Below, in pieces: positions 1 to 12,035 of a DNA stretch of 64,000 nt; within the stretch, counting starts at the first letter, position 1; each line of letters starts with the position of its first letter. Source of the stretch: Siniperca chuatsi (taxonomy: Eukaryota; Chordata; Actinopteri; Centrarchiformes; Sinipercidae); assembly GCF_020085105.1 (NCBI RefSeq), contig NC_058051.1, positions 24,727,455-24,791,454 on the forward strand. Direction: 5' to 3'. A program made the position numbers and the translations under genes. Under the pieces are notes generated by a model. It saw only the letters and a program-made list of their open reading frames with translations, was not told the origin of the DNA and did no database searches.

Positions 1-80
1 TCTCAATAAATATTTGCATAATATAGAGTACATTTGTGAGTGGAAGGAAAACAGTTTGAGAGTTGTTTGGTTGTGCCTAC

Positions 81-1645
81 GAGTGATGGCCACAGGTTCA
101 AGGGTAAAGGCCTCCTCCTCATTAACCAGCAGGGTGGTCTCATTCAGTGTAGGGGTCTCCACCTCTGTTCTGTCAGCATCTGGAAAACATATGGAGTCTA
201 TTTTGGAGTTTGAAAATGAGTCTGAATGCAAATGTACTCTCCCAATGAGCAAAACATAACACTATCCACTGGTGCTGCTGTACCCTCAAGCAAAACCATC
301 TACACAAACAACCGCATTTGAAATTACAAAATACAGGCGTAGCACTAACAATTATTGAACTGTTCAAATGGAGGTGTTTTACATTAATGTTAATGGAAGG
401 TAAAACAGGATGATAACTGTAATGTACTGTAAAATATTTATCATGATGAATTATCACCTTGTTGATAATTGAGTGTAGAGTTCTCTGGCTTTTCATTATG
501 AGGCTCTTCTGGGATGAAGTCGGTGGACTCAATGTGATCACTGGAGATTGTCAGAAAGTCTACAGGGTAATCAAAAATTAAAAGAATCCATCACTCTTAT
601 TTTTGATAAAAACAAGCAGTAAAATAAATAATAAGAAAGATTTACAGTAGATATTTTTAGTATTTGAGTGTAATCTGTAGCTGAAGTGGGACTTTCTTAC
701 TACAAAGCTACATGACATGAATGAGAATCTTTCTTATTTGGTTATTATTCACTGGTTATCAAGAACTACTGAGCAGTCAGGCCATGCTGTGTCTCAGATG
801 CTATTTATTCTGTGTGTCCCAATTCAGAGGCCGGATCCTTCAAAGACACGGCCCATGAACTGATCCTTGGGAGGACATGAAGGCCAAGGTTGAATTTGTG
901 CTTTCTCCCCAAATGAGACAGTCTAGCCTCACAGGGACTAAATCTAATGGTGCGCTTGTGCAATCCCAGTCAACTTGTGAGGTCAAATATTTCACACTTT
1001 ATGACCAGGACATTGCTCTCAAACTACCTGACAAACTGCAAACACCACTGGGAAACTGGGGCAAGTTCCAGGATACCTTCATATGAGTTAACAGTACGAG
1101 TTGTGACTTTTCATTGAACTAACTGTAAATATATCCATATAACTTTCATTTTCCTTTAATACCTGCTGATCCATAACATATCAAGGCTCCTAACAAGAAC
1201 AAACTGTGGAAAAGTCCTTTTTAGTGTATTATGCATGATATTCTTTGGGCTAAACTATGGCAAAAACATATCGTGATCAAGTCACAATAACTACCAAGTA
1301 GGTCGAACCCTTTATCCTCATCCCCAAATGCGTCTCCATGTTGAGCCAGGCTCTGGAAGCTCATATCCAGTAGCCCATTATGGTGGCTCTGGGACTCATC
1401 TCCTACCCAACAGAGCACACAAAAGAAGGGAAAAAATTGCCACGTCAGTATGAGATGTCAGCTCTGCACAAAAAAAAAAACATGTTTTAGGTCAAGGTTG
1501 ATGATGTCGTATATTTTTGTTATCGTCAACAAATCCCATGAAAAGACCAAAACCAACAATGCACTAGTCTGTCTCTCAATATATTCAAACTTCCCTACCC
1601 CCAATATATCATTACATTTCTAAATTGTTTTAGAAAACTGTACAT

Positions 1646-1691
<46 letters not shown>

Positions 1692-3944
1692 GGGGACTGT
1701 TAGTAAATGGAACTATATGGCACAGAGGAATAAGCTATATCAGGCTTTGGCTACACAGAAAATACTTGTAAGTAGAATCAATTCATTGTTGGTTTTAGTC
1801 TTTTCTTACAGTACAAAAGTTTAATGCAGGAATAAATTAATGCTGAATATACCAAAAGGCTCTACACTAACAAGGCAAATGGCAATAATTCGCATCAATT
1901 CAGGAAGTACCATAACATGATAACAAACTGGTTCTTACCAAAATCTGCCAAGTTCAGAAAGCCACTTCCAAAATCCTCTTTCAGAGTGATTTCCTCAGAT
2001 CGACACTGGTTCAGTGAAAAGTGGTCAACGACATCTATGTTACTGGTGTCCCAGTATGAAGAGAACATAGTGTGGACACAGACGGAATACTTATTCATTA
2101 TGCTTAAAGAAACAATGGGTGATCCAGATGTAAACAAAAGGGTTAGCTCTCCAGAATTCAAAACACAAAATTACAGTATAACCTATAACATCAGTAATGT
2201 TTGTAATCCAAGCATGAAAACTTAATTTGTCATGTAAAGAGTCTGAGTATCTTGAAAACTGTTCTGTAAATAAAATGTATTAAAACCGGCCTATGTGTTC
2301 AATTATGGTCATTTGAGAAGCTAAAAAAATGCTGTTTTTTTTTTTGCTATGACTGAAAGTTTTATATTACATTTGTGAACAAACCTGACTGTGCCTTTTA
2401 AACTACCAAGTCTTAAGTGACATGTATCAAAGAAACCTGCAGTATATAAATGACAGGTTGGGATTTGCTGGAGAAAAGGAGAAAACGGTACCTTGGGTGT
2501 GGCAGCTGGGCATCGAAGGCACTAAAATCTTCGATCAAGGTAATTGCTTTTAATGTTGCCTCGAGTCCCTCCAAAGGCATATCTGTCTGACCTGGTGTGT
2601 TGAGAGAGAAAAGGGGCAAATAATATAAATATGCACTGCATTTAGAACTAGAAGGGGTAAGAACAGCAACAAATGATTTCAATGAAGAGGTATTTCTTTG
2701 GAACAGGTAAAAAAAGAAAAAGAAATAAATTACAGGCAGTGTGCTGTTACTTTCACATGTACTAAAAAGGTCATGTCTGAATTTATAGATGAAGTCTTCA
2801 GGATTTTACACATAAGTACTTGACAGCTGAGCTACAGTAGTATATGAATTCAAAGATGCTAACTTCTTAACCTCCTTGTTGTAGGATATGGTTTTACTGT
2901 ATTGCATTTTGCAAAGAGGTGTTTCTGTTATTTAGCCTACCTTCATTAATATAAATAGGAACTAATAGAAAGATCTGCCAGTATAATGCGATACAATTCA
3001 ACAACATCACAAATTACATCCTTTAAATTGATCATGCAGTTGAAACAACATCTCTCAAAAAGAGAGTTTCAACAAAAACATTATAACCTTCATAAAGGTT
3101 AGATTTATAGCAGGACTTTTTGTATTAGACTGCATTAGTTTTAGCTAGGTGTACCTAATAAACTGGCATCTGAGTGTATATTAATTTGAGTACAATGTAT
3201 TCAGCATAACAGTGATTCCATTTCACCCTCCTATCCTTGCAATCAGATTGTGAAAGAAGCCACATTTGTGCAGTGTTAAACTGCAGACAGCTTTTACTGG
3301 TTTTGGCCTCATTTATTCAAAAAAAGCTGTCACATAAATGAAACAAAAACAGCCACTCTGGTTAAAAGTACACATTAATTATTTTATAAGCATTTTATAA
3401 TGTTATCTTTTCCCCTTCAGTTAATGCATCCAGTTGGCCCTAGTTGTCATTCTCTACTTTTGCACAGCCATTATTAACATTTAACACCACAGACCCGTCA
3501 AACCCTGTGGTGCCTTTATTTGTCACTACAATTTAAAATCATTGTTGACACTGACAAAACAAACAGGATCTTTTTACCTGGCCTGAAAGCCATCTTAATT
3601 TTGACCAGGGCATCATTGCAGTCTGCAAGGAGATACTTTGCTTTTCTGGAGTAGATCCTGACCACACCAATGAGCAGATGACCAGATGTCCGCAACCCTA
3701 TTTTCATCTACAAAGATCACACAAACATCTCAGACAGCATTCATACCTTAGATGTATAACATTATATGAAGTTTTGGGGATGCAGTTTGAAAATGTTTAC
3801 CTTAGGGGAAATGATGTCTCTGATGGTTGTTTCCAAATTGCATTCAAATACATGGGCCTTTGTGAGTTTCCTTTCCCAGTGCGCTGCTAACCAGATTTTG
3901 GCTAAAGGCCCCCGCTTGGACGTGAAGAGTTGAGTGTAGAACAT
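81..3944 (-). CDS. rad21l1: Meiotic cohesin kleisin RAD21-like 1, 5' seven coding exons (partial)
   Basis: Alpha-kleisin subunit that would close the SMC1/SMC3 cohesin ring; RAD21L1 is the germline paralogue of RAD21. Coding exons, in transcription order: 3944-3801, 3707-3578, 2591-2492, 2042-1939, 1402-1295, 559-458, 179-81. All junctions are GT-AG and the phases agree, giving 262 codons before the left edge. Exon 1 carries the N-terminal SMC3-binding block (MFYTQLF, then [15 protein letters not shown] and [18 protein letters not shown] sequence). Exon 2 has [15 protein letters not shown] and [11 protein letters not shown]. Exon 4 has [15 protein letters not shown]. Exon 7 has [14 protein letters not shown] chose the second of two adjacent Met codons because the family starts MFY. 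RAD21L1 is preferred to RAD21 because of [10 protein letters not shown] and divergence after residue 95. The separase sites and C-terminal winged helix are not in the window. Confidence 0.8.
780..1090. repeat. Dispersed repeat in rad21l1 intron 5
   Basis: Starts near GTGTCCCAATTCAGAGGCC, a start I associate with hAT-like MITEs of fish. Part of it (about 876-935) resembles 33592-33660: both read as AK..EF.LSPQ(M/I)R in one plus frame. It therefore looks like a repeat copy rather than a host exon, although it holds an open frame of 69 codons at 877-1086. Confidence 0.45.
1490..1830. repeat. MITE-like repeat interrupted by a poly(A) tract
   Basis: The left part (ATTGTCAACAAATCCCATG-like sequence at 1525-1540) recurs at about 60680-60700 in uckl1. 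The right part is roughly its inverted counterpart (CAGAGGAATAAGCTATATCA, then TTGGTTTTAGTCTTTTC). In the middle lies an uninterrupted run of about 39 A at 1650-1688. Confidence 0.45.
2860..3180. repeat. Partial MITE, same family as 13164-13556
   Basis: Ends in TGCATTAGTTTTAGCTAGG, then GTACCTAATAAACTGGCA, matching the right end of the complete copy at 13164-13556. The body also matches (AGAGGTGTTTCTGTTATTTAG; TATAATGCGATACAATTCAA). The left terminal repeat is missing or eroded. It lies in rad21l1 intron 2. Confidence 0.6.
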
Positions 3945-5050
3945 CATATTGGCGTACCTAAGCTAGCTGTCACCTGTGACAAACACAACAATGATTGTTT
4001 AAACATCTTCCATGTGTCTGCTAAATGCGGAAATGTTAATTTAGGTGGCATTGGAGTAGTAGAATGAGTAGTTAGCTGTTTAGTCGGTGTAATATTACTA
4101 CCAAGTGAGCTTAAACTTAGCAAACGTCTAGGGTCAAAGTCGGCTAACGTTAGCTAGCTGCGTTTGCTAGGAGGTAACTAGCTATCGTTAGCGAACTACA
4201 TTGCGACGGCAAAGGCTAGATTTTTAGATGTAAACATCACGGCGGCATGTCTTTTAATACATTTCACAATTTAGGTATAAATATAAAATAGTTAATTTAA
4301 TGAATTATAATAAACACATGTACCCAGCTAAACAGCTGCAGAACAACCTACCTTAACTTTGAAAATGCCGCGATTTGACATTTGGAGCGTGCACATTACC
4401 GCGAGGAGTAAAGCAGTGACTTCCGCCAAAAAAATAAAAAGAAGAAGAAAAAAAAACGGTGATGACCAACAAATGTAGGTAGGTACGACTGGCCGGTAGA
4501 CATCAGACAGTGAAGTCAGAAAAGCGATTAATATTGATCAACGTGTCCTTCGAGGGGAATCGAAACGGCGATATTGCTCCTAATCTGTTTGTATCTGACC
4601 GTTGGCTCAGGATACCCAGCTAACGTTAGCAACGTTTAACATTATGATTTCCAGAACCCTGTCTTTAATTCTTGATGGCAACAACAGTACAGAAATTAAC
4701 CTATAATGTTAGCATCTTGCTACAACTGGTCAGTTAAATATTTACTCAGTCCTGTAAGATCCACTAACAAAATTGCCTCAATGATTTTTGGCTATTGGTG
4801 ACCTTCACATGCCAGAGATCGAGAAGAAGTGCCCGAACTACTGCTTGAGAAAAAGACGAGAAGGTCTTTTTCTCAAGCATGGAAATGTGACTCCATTTTT
4901 AAGATAACCGGTAACGTTACAACTAAACCAGTTGCCCATAATTGAATCCTACTTATAATCATGTAACTGGAGGGAGGTTATTAACTCTAAAATGCATTTT
5001 AAAGTAATTGTCTAATTAGTGAAGTGTTTGTTATAAGCATCAAAAGAAAG
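3945..5050. other. Region upstream of rad21l1, no gene seen
   Basis: Contains the possible 5' UTR exon, several TTAGCTAGC-rich tracts (4130-4200), and a 16-bp perfect hairpin at 4842-4879 with a 6-nt loop. No coding sequence was recognised on either strand. Confidence 0.5.
4352..4440 (-). promoter_or_regulatory. Possible rad21l1 5' UTR exon and promoter area
   Basis: On the minus strand a GTAGGT donor follows position 4352, upstream of coding exon 1. The preceding sequence (about 4440-4353) contains a CGCGG stretch and no good long ORF. A non-coding first exon spliced to the start-codon exon would fit. The sequence just beyond (4440-4520) is a plausible start region, but I see no TATA box. 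This is inference only. Confidence 0.3.
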
Positions 5051-5052
5051 GG

Positions 5053-5400
5053 AGTTAAAGGGACAGTTCACCCCAAAATCAAAAATACATATTTTTCCTC
5101 TCACCTGTAGTGCTATTTATCCGTCTAGATTGTTTTGGTGTGAGTTGCCGAGTTCTGGAGATATGGGCTGTAGAGAAGTCTGCCTTGTTTGAATATAATG
5201 GGACTATGTGGCACTTGGCTTGTGGTGCTCAAAGCGGCACTAAAATACAATTGGAAAAACTCAACAGGAATGTCTCTTTCCAGAAATCATGACCCGGGTT
5301 ACTCAAAATAATCCACAGACCTTGTTGTGAGCGGTTTCATGTAGGAACTATCGGTAGAAAGAAAATACTTCCTACATGAAACTGCTCACAACAAGGTCAT
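5053..5400. repeat. Foldback MITE, copy A (right arm missing)
   Basis: Starts with AAAGGGACAGTTCACCCCAA, continues through CATCTAGATTGTTTTGG-like sequence, and ends in a central hairpin whose arms read CCTTGTTGTGAGC / GCTCACAACAAGG around TCATGTAGGAA / TTCCTACATGA. Related copies lie at 30335-30735 and 48815-49185. This copy stops after the hairpin and has no second terminal repeat. Confidence 0.7.
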
Positions 5401-5830
5401 ATCATACATGATATGACTGTCTGAACACGCTCACACAGTCATGAGAAGAGCTCTAATCAGGCAACATAAGGGAAAACTGTTAGTGTGTAGGTGCTTGAAC
5501 AAATTATCAAAATAGATTTTGGCTATACATAACAAAAAACCTTAGGGGTACAATGGGTTTCTAGTAGTTTTGCTGATAGTTGTTCCTCATGTTTTTCCAT
5601 TTGTGTGCCCTAGAGGGCGTCATGGCATCAGTCACTGAGATCCTGACTATGAGCTTTGGATACAGCAAGTCCACCTAAACACACTGACACATGCAGACTT
5701 AGTAACAGTAAGAAGAAACAACCTGTGCATTGTTGTCACAGTTGGAGTATGAATCTCAGTTTCACCTCTTATCGCACTGTTAAAGATACAATTCTTAATC
5801 TGCTTCCAAAATATTGTTAGAACATTATTG

Positions 5831-6170
5831 TAGGGCTGCAACTAAAGATTATATTCATGACTGATTAATTGGCTGATTATTATCTCAATTAACTGATTAA
5901 TTGTTTGGTCTATAAAATGTAAGAAAATAGTAAAAAAAAAATGCCCATCACAATTTCCTTGTTCTGTGTTTTTTGTTTGACCAAAAGTTTAAAACCCAAA
6001 GATATTCTATTTATGATATAAAGCAGTAAAAAAGCAGAAGATCTCGCTGTTGAGAAGCTGAAACTAAGAAATGTTTGGCAAAAAAAGTACATTATCAAAA
6101 TAGTTGATGATTATTTTTCTGTCAGTCGACTGATAGATTACCTAATTGTCTAATTGTTTCAGCTCTACAT
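5831..6170. repeat. GGGCTGCAACTAA-type MITE
   Basis: Starts TAGGGCTGCAACTAAAGAT and ends AATTGTTTCAGCTCTA, inverted-repeat-like ends around a 340-bp body containing GACCAAAAGTTTAAAACCC and AGAAATGTTTGGCA. The same body recurs near 11253, 15531, 43575, 51939 and 55276. Confidence 0.7.
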
Positions 6171-9100
6171 TATTGGAACTCGAAGTACACGCAGCATACA
6201 AAACCACTGGTATAGCAGTTTTGTAACTTTGGCCCATTAAACAGATTAGTTGATTATTTGTTTCATTATTTATTTCAGTGCACTGAAATCATAACTAGCA
6301 ACATTCTGATTAATACAGGAGGGTGTAGGCCTGATGTCAAGATGAACCTGTCAGACATGACTGTGGGCTCCTAAGGTGAAGAAGGTAAGGTGAAGAAGCC
6401 TCTTTCTTTCTTTCTTTCTTTCTCTCACACACATACGTTTGTCCTAAAGTCACCACTGAGGCAGCGATCTCAGGCCGAGAATTAAACATGCCAAAATAAA
6501 TTTGTGTTTTGCGTTAACTGGATGCCTGGGGTAATGTGACTGCACAAGAACAGCTGGTATGGCAAGTCATGGTCTGGAGTTTTAGTGAAACGGAGGAGAA
6601 GAGAATTGGACTGTGCAGTACAATGTTTTGGATCTTTCACTGTGTAAACTCCACAGTCATTATCTTTGAAGTGACTCCTAATTGTATGTTTGGGTCCTGT
6701 GCTGGGTAAACTCTCACTCCATCTGTTATGGCAAAACAGTGTATTGGGTAATATTTACAATCGTGTTAACCGTAAAGTTTCCATCTGTTTCTAGAAAAGA
6801 AGCTTACACAGTCCACAATCAAGACTCGCGCAAAAACATTGTTTTTTGATTTAGTGTATGGGTTTTGAAAGGTACCCAACTACTGTGTGTATGCCCATGT
6901 AGCAGTAATCTGTCAGTTTCTCTAAATGCTATGTGCCATATCAGTTATTTTTCTTTTTAATTCCTCCTCTGGCTGCATTTCAATGCTTGCCTATATTAGT
7001 TGCGAGTGAAAAACTTATCCTCCAGACCTGTTTTTTTTATTACACTGTGGGAAAATAAATTACTTTGCATCGAAGTCAATACTTCATGCATATTTGCTTG
7101 GGCATGGGGGTTTTAATTTTCATTGTATTCCAGTTCAATTCAGCTCTGACAGAAGTAGATCACTTCAGCAGATACACTATATAGATATACACACTTCTGT
7201 TTTGTATCTCTAAGATTTAAACTCCAATGTGCTTCCTTATATGTGCTTTTGGATGCTTATTTTATTCAAAGGGTTGGCAACCCCCCAGCTGTAGCTTTGC
7301 TGTCATCATGATTTTGGTCAGTGTGCTCAAAAATACTCCTCTGCAAAAGCCGCCTTAGTGGCAAACAAAAATACAATAAAGCTGCATGAAAATAGACGTA
7401 TTACAGTCCATTAAATGAGTGTTTCAATTCCCTAAGAGACTGTCTTTCCAGGTTAAGCTTGTCCAATCTCATTAATTTTGCAGCTAATTAAGTTTAATTT
7501 TGAAGTAATATGAATTATAGCGTTGTCTTTGGTTTTTGTTGATTTTTGAGTCACTTGGCATTAACACTTTTAGTTTTCTCCTAAAATATAGAGTATATTT
7601 GAAGCACTGTTGTCTTTAAATGTTAATTCGCAGTGACTTGTGAAACACTAATGCTGTTTACTTAAAAGTCAGATGAGATTGTTTCAGCCCCAGGAAGTGT
7701 TGCACACCAACCAAGGAATTTTAAACAGAGACCACACTAACATGCTGCCAATAATGTCAATACACTCCTTTGTAGAAAATTAGAGTGGCATTGAATTGTG
7801 TGCTCTCAAGTTAATGATTAATGTTAATATTTCCAAAGCAACACTTCCTCACAGATAATTAAAATGAGGGAAAAAATAAAGTCATGTCAGGTGTATTTTC
7901 TTCATTTCTGTGTAATTTTGTATTTGCTATTTCCTTCATATTTTGCAGAATATTTTTCTTCTGACATGTTTATGATGACTTATGACACTGGGCCTCATTC
8001 AGATTCCACAACCTGAGCACTGACTTTCTGGGAGGCAATGCAAGTTTCGTTTTTTCCAGAAAAATCGGACCACAATGATAATACAGGGTTTTTTTAAAAT
8101 TTCTTTAGTAAATAAGGCTTTACAATAATTGGTTTTCATAATGATATCAACACGTACAGTATGCTTTTCTTTATATGCATACATGAAGCCACACAGTACA
8201 GTACCACATTGAAAAGGGAAAGCAGAATTAAATATAGCAAAGTGCTGTCTGTGTTTTGTTTTTAAGGGGAAACAAATTGTCTTTTGATACATGTGTGCAG
8301 GATCATGGCTGTTATTATAACTGATTAAATTCCAAAGATAATTTATTTTAATTGATAGCTTCATTTTTACAGTTAATGCGCATAAATTAGCATACAAACT
8401 TAAGAGCATCTATAATCTAATATGCATTAGAGATTATAGACACTTCTGTCAATTAATGCTAATCAAAAACATAATTAGAAAATGATTCAGAACATGATTA
8501 TCTGTAACCAAGGAGCTTCAAACATTTTCACTGCTATGGGCTACTTTGAAAATCCTATTGTCCATTGTTTTCCCTGGACATTTAATTAAAAAAAAATTGA
8601 ACTTCCCCTGGTTTCTCTTGTTTCCTGAACAGACGATTGTTTTGAAAAGGTCCTGTGAAATGGTCTGAAATTACAGGTGTCACTCATGTTAGTAAGTACT
8701 GTGTTTTCTTTACAAAGCAGATCAAGATTAAAAATATAAGTTAAGGAATCCTCCAAAGGAAAGAGACTTGGGTTGGTCACTAGATAAAAGTATACATTTC
8801 TGTCAAAGTTAATGCCTAAACATGAGGTAAAATTGACTAGTCCCATTTTCATGTGTCCAAATTAGATTTTCTTTCTGGGAAACAGTCTTAAGGTTTGCAG
8901 TGTGCAAACTCGGTTTTGCCGGTTTTATCTGGCAGTCTACAGTAGGAGAATGACTGCAGGCCACATGGCACAGTAGAGCCTCATCAAGTACGGGCGTCTT
9001 CACTTAAGTGATACTCCACCATCAACACTCGACCCCCCTCGACCTGGCTTGAAGTGGCTGTTAAAAGTTGGTTGTTTCATTCCTTACAGAAAACAGCAGC

Positions 9101-9865
9101 TGTCAGTTTGATTTTATGTCTCTGTTACGATGGATTCCAATGGTGACAAGGACAAAATGTCCATAGAAACATTCAAGCCTGAAGGGAGTGAATATTTTAT
9201 CATCTTCACCACCTGGGGGTTAGAGTTGGGTGTTGGGGTTAGGGTTACACATATCCTTTGGTTACACATTAACCTGTTAGTCTTGCTATCACAGGAAGGA
9301 CCATAAACAATTTCTTCATCTTCTTTACAATCCTTCACAATAATTCTCCTTATCTTTTTTCTTATAATGTGATTTGTTCGCACTGGCCAGATATTAAACA
9401 TGGTTTATCCATTAAGCAGTATGTTCTGCTTTAAAATGTCACACATTTATCTAATTAACCTTGAAGCCAGCAGGGATACTCCAGTCTCATTTTCTGCTCC
9501 TTGCAGAATCCAGTTAAATTACTGTACATTAAAATGAAACAGGAAACAAGCTGACACAGAAGTAGGCATCAAGACATTCCAAGTATACATTTCTGTGGCA
9601 AATCTTCTCAGATGAAGTAAGCCCAGTGTGGATTTTTTAAAAATCTTTTCACAATGAAAGGGCCATTTATGAGTGACTTTCAGGAAGGATGCTATCGAAG
9701 GTCCTTGCAAGACTGGTGTTGTCATGCTATAAAGTCTTAGTGACACACTCACTAATTATAACTTGTGCAGGTCCTTTGTTGTTTTGTTGTCCATGCCAAG
9801 AAATCTCTGTGTTTTTGAGCACCTGTTTTGTCTTGTTTGCTTCACGAAAGAAGTCGGTTGTACCA
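6170..9865. other. Intergenic stretch between rad21l1 and the opsin gene, no gene seen
   Basis: AT-rich, with a short CTTT repeat at about 6400-6425 and scattered short ORFs. The longest is 136 codons (minus, 7999-8409); it has no recognisable domain and its sequence is AT-driven. I see no exon with convincing splice sites. Confidence 0.5.
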
Positions 9866-12035
9866 CTAGAGTAAATCAGCCTGTGGTTTGGCTGAGAGCT
9901 GGTTAACTGTCACCTCTCTGTAGGTGGATCCAGTCAGGATGCAGGCAGTCCTTTGGGGTGCGGTCACATGACACGGTGCTGCATTCTCAGTGCAGTGCAG
10001 ACACGCCCCATAGCTCTCCTGCTGTCCGTTTGAGAGACGCGTGGAGATGCTTACGTCCTTGTTGCGCTGTGAGGTGGATCCGAAACGTTCTTTCGGATCT
10101 GACTGTGGACTTGCCCTGTAGATCCTCTGTCGTAACATAGATGTGTCTCTGTAGAGACACTCGCGAAAGTTGGGCTTACACAGCAGGTAGACCATGGGGT
10201 TGTAGATAGTCGAAGACTTGGCTAACACAGCGGCAAGGGCGAATGCATCAGGAGGAACCTGTGTGGCGTCTCCGAAAGCAGCCCACATGGCCACGGCAGC
10301 ATATGGGCTCCAGGCACCCAGGAAGCCTATACATACTGCTACTGACAGCTATGGAGAAGAAACATTCACACATACACATGCAGACACATACAAAAACATG
10401 ACATGCAGAAGATTTATTTAGTGGCATACCAGTACAAGTATCAAACCTAAATGGTGTAGATACATGCACAGACAGCTACAAGTTATCAGCAAAGTATTTT
10501 TTATAACCTTTGTAGTAATTTACTGCCTCATATCCTGCTCAAATCGTGTCAACTGCAAAACCTGAAGTAAGGGATGCTGAAGTGACACATTCAAATCCTC
10601 TGACCTTGACAATGAGAGTGTGTGCATTGGTGGTCTTGGTCTGTGGTGACACATGCTGCTGGACAGCCTGGCGTGACCCCCGCACTGTCAGCAGAATGAA
10701 AGTGTAGGAGAGGAAGATGACGGTGCAGGGCAGTGCATAGCAAAAGACGAAAAGGCAGACGATGTAAGACAAAGCTGAAAGCTCGTGGTTGGGTGCATGC
10801 CAGTCAATGCAGCAGGCTGTGCCGTAAGGTTCAAGACTGTAATGTCCCCACTGTGCCAAGGGCCCTACAGCAAACACAGATGCATAACACCACACTCCAA
10901 CCACCAGGAGGCGGGCATGTGACGAGGAGAACTTGTTACCTGATCAGACAGGAGATAGAAAAAGATGCTTTGCAGTTATTGTGGTGATTTCTTTCCTCAA
11001 ACATCATGCTGTTCAGCTTTGTGATAGAATCTATAGTGTTGGCAACATCATGCTCATCAGTTTAGTTTATCATCCCCTCACCATGGTTCGGGAAGCAGAC
11101 TTTAAGGCAGCACACTAAAGAGAGGGCTGTGAGGTTGGTCAAGCTGCATAGACCAAATAGTACTCCACACATAGCATAGAGCTGACAGGTGATTTCTCCA
11201 AACAGCCACCTGTATACACAGACAAGGAGAAAAGGAGAAAATGTAATGGAGACTACGGCTGCAACTAACAATCATTTTCATTATCATTTAATCTGCTGAT
11301 TATTTCTTCTCTGTGCATAGAATGTCAAGAAATAGTGAAAAATGCCCCTCATAATTTCCTAAAGCCCAAGGTGACCTCTTCAAATGTTTTGTTTGACCAG
11401 CTGTCCAAAACCCAATTCAGTTTACAATGATATAAAATAGATATAGATATAAAAAAGAAAAGCAAGAAAATCTCACAATTGAGAAGCTGGAACCAGGGAA
11501 TGTCTGGCATTTTTGCTGGAAAAAATTACTTAATTAATTCATTATCGAAATAGTTACAGATTACTGTCATTTAATTGTTCACTGAGAAATGAATTTGATG
11601 TTTCCTAAGATGGGAGACACACAATAGAAAGATAAGAGGGGATTATGAGATACCTGTGTGAAAAAAGTGAAGGTATTGCCAATGGGAATAAAGAGAGCGT
11701 CATCCCAAGGTCACTGATGGAGAGATTGACGATGAAGAACTCTGCTGGCTTCAAGGTCGATCGCTTGTGATATGCAACAAGTAGCAGAATGCAGTTTGCC
11801 ATGAGGGACAGTATACCTGTGTAAATAAAAAGAAGAGAGAAATTGATCTGGGCTAGAGATTGTGCAGCTGTGGGGATTTGTCATGCATGCACTAAGTCAG
11901 CGAAGGATCAGCACAACAGAGATTTGCTTGTTTTGTGGACTTACAAAATACGCTGTAGAGTGAACCCATGAGGATGTCGTGCTCCTTGGAGATGGTGGAG
12001 GTAAACACAGCAGGTGTGTCTGAAGCATTTCCCAT
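9866..12035 (-). CDS. Neuropsin-related non-visual opsin, complete, 399 aa
   Basis: Seven-helix light receptor that would couple retinal isomerisation to a G protein. Exons: 12035-11945, 11816-11654, 11209-11082, 10939-10605, 10348-9866; all GT-AG, phases agree, stop TAG at 9866-9868. Visible landmarks are NCILLLVAYHKRSTLKPAEF (helix 1 to loop 1), VNLSISDLG (helix 2), the disulfide pair C93 and C170, E164 at the place of bovine E181, AWSPYAAVAMW (helix 6), the retinal lysine K283 in LAKSSTIYNPMVY, and NPMVY in place of NPxxY. The counterion position of bovine E113 is Y96, as in OPN5. The LKPAEF loop and EPYGT(A)C loop also point to the OPN5/6/7/8/9 group. The E/DRY position reads VCC (117-119). 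The C-terminal tail is about 100 aa, Ser/Thr-rich. Subgroup not assigned, so no symbol is given. Confidence 0.9.
11253..11595. repeat. GGGCTGCAACTAA-type MITE in opsin intron 2
   Basis: Begins TACGGCTGCAACTAACAATC and runs through GTTTGACCAGCTGTCCAAAACCC to a degraded right end. It lies in the intron between opsin exons 2 and 3. Confidence 0.65.

Noticed and set aside
5325..5398. Possible microRNA precursor from the strong hairpin
   Set aside because: The same hairpin is the centre of a repeat present three times in the window, so it is more simply a foldback transposon.
7999..8409. Minus-strand ORF of 136 codons
   Set aside because: Long only by chance in AT-rich DNA; no domain, biased residues, and no neighbouring exons.
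9220..9260. GGGTTAGGGTT-like sequence suggesting an interstitial telomere repeat
   Set aside because: Only one or two imperfect units occur; too few for a telomere-derived array.
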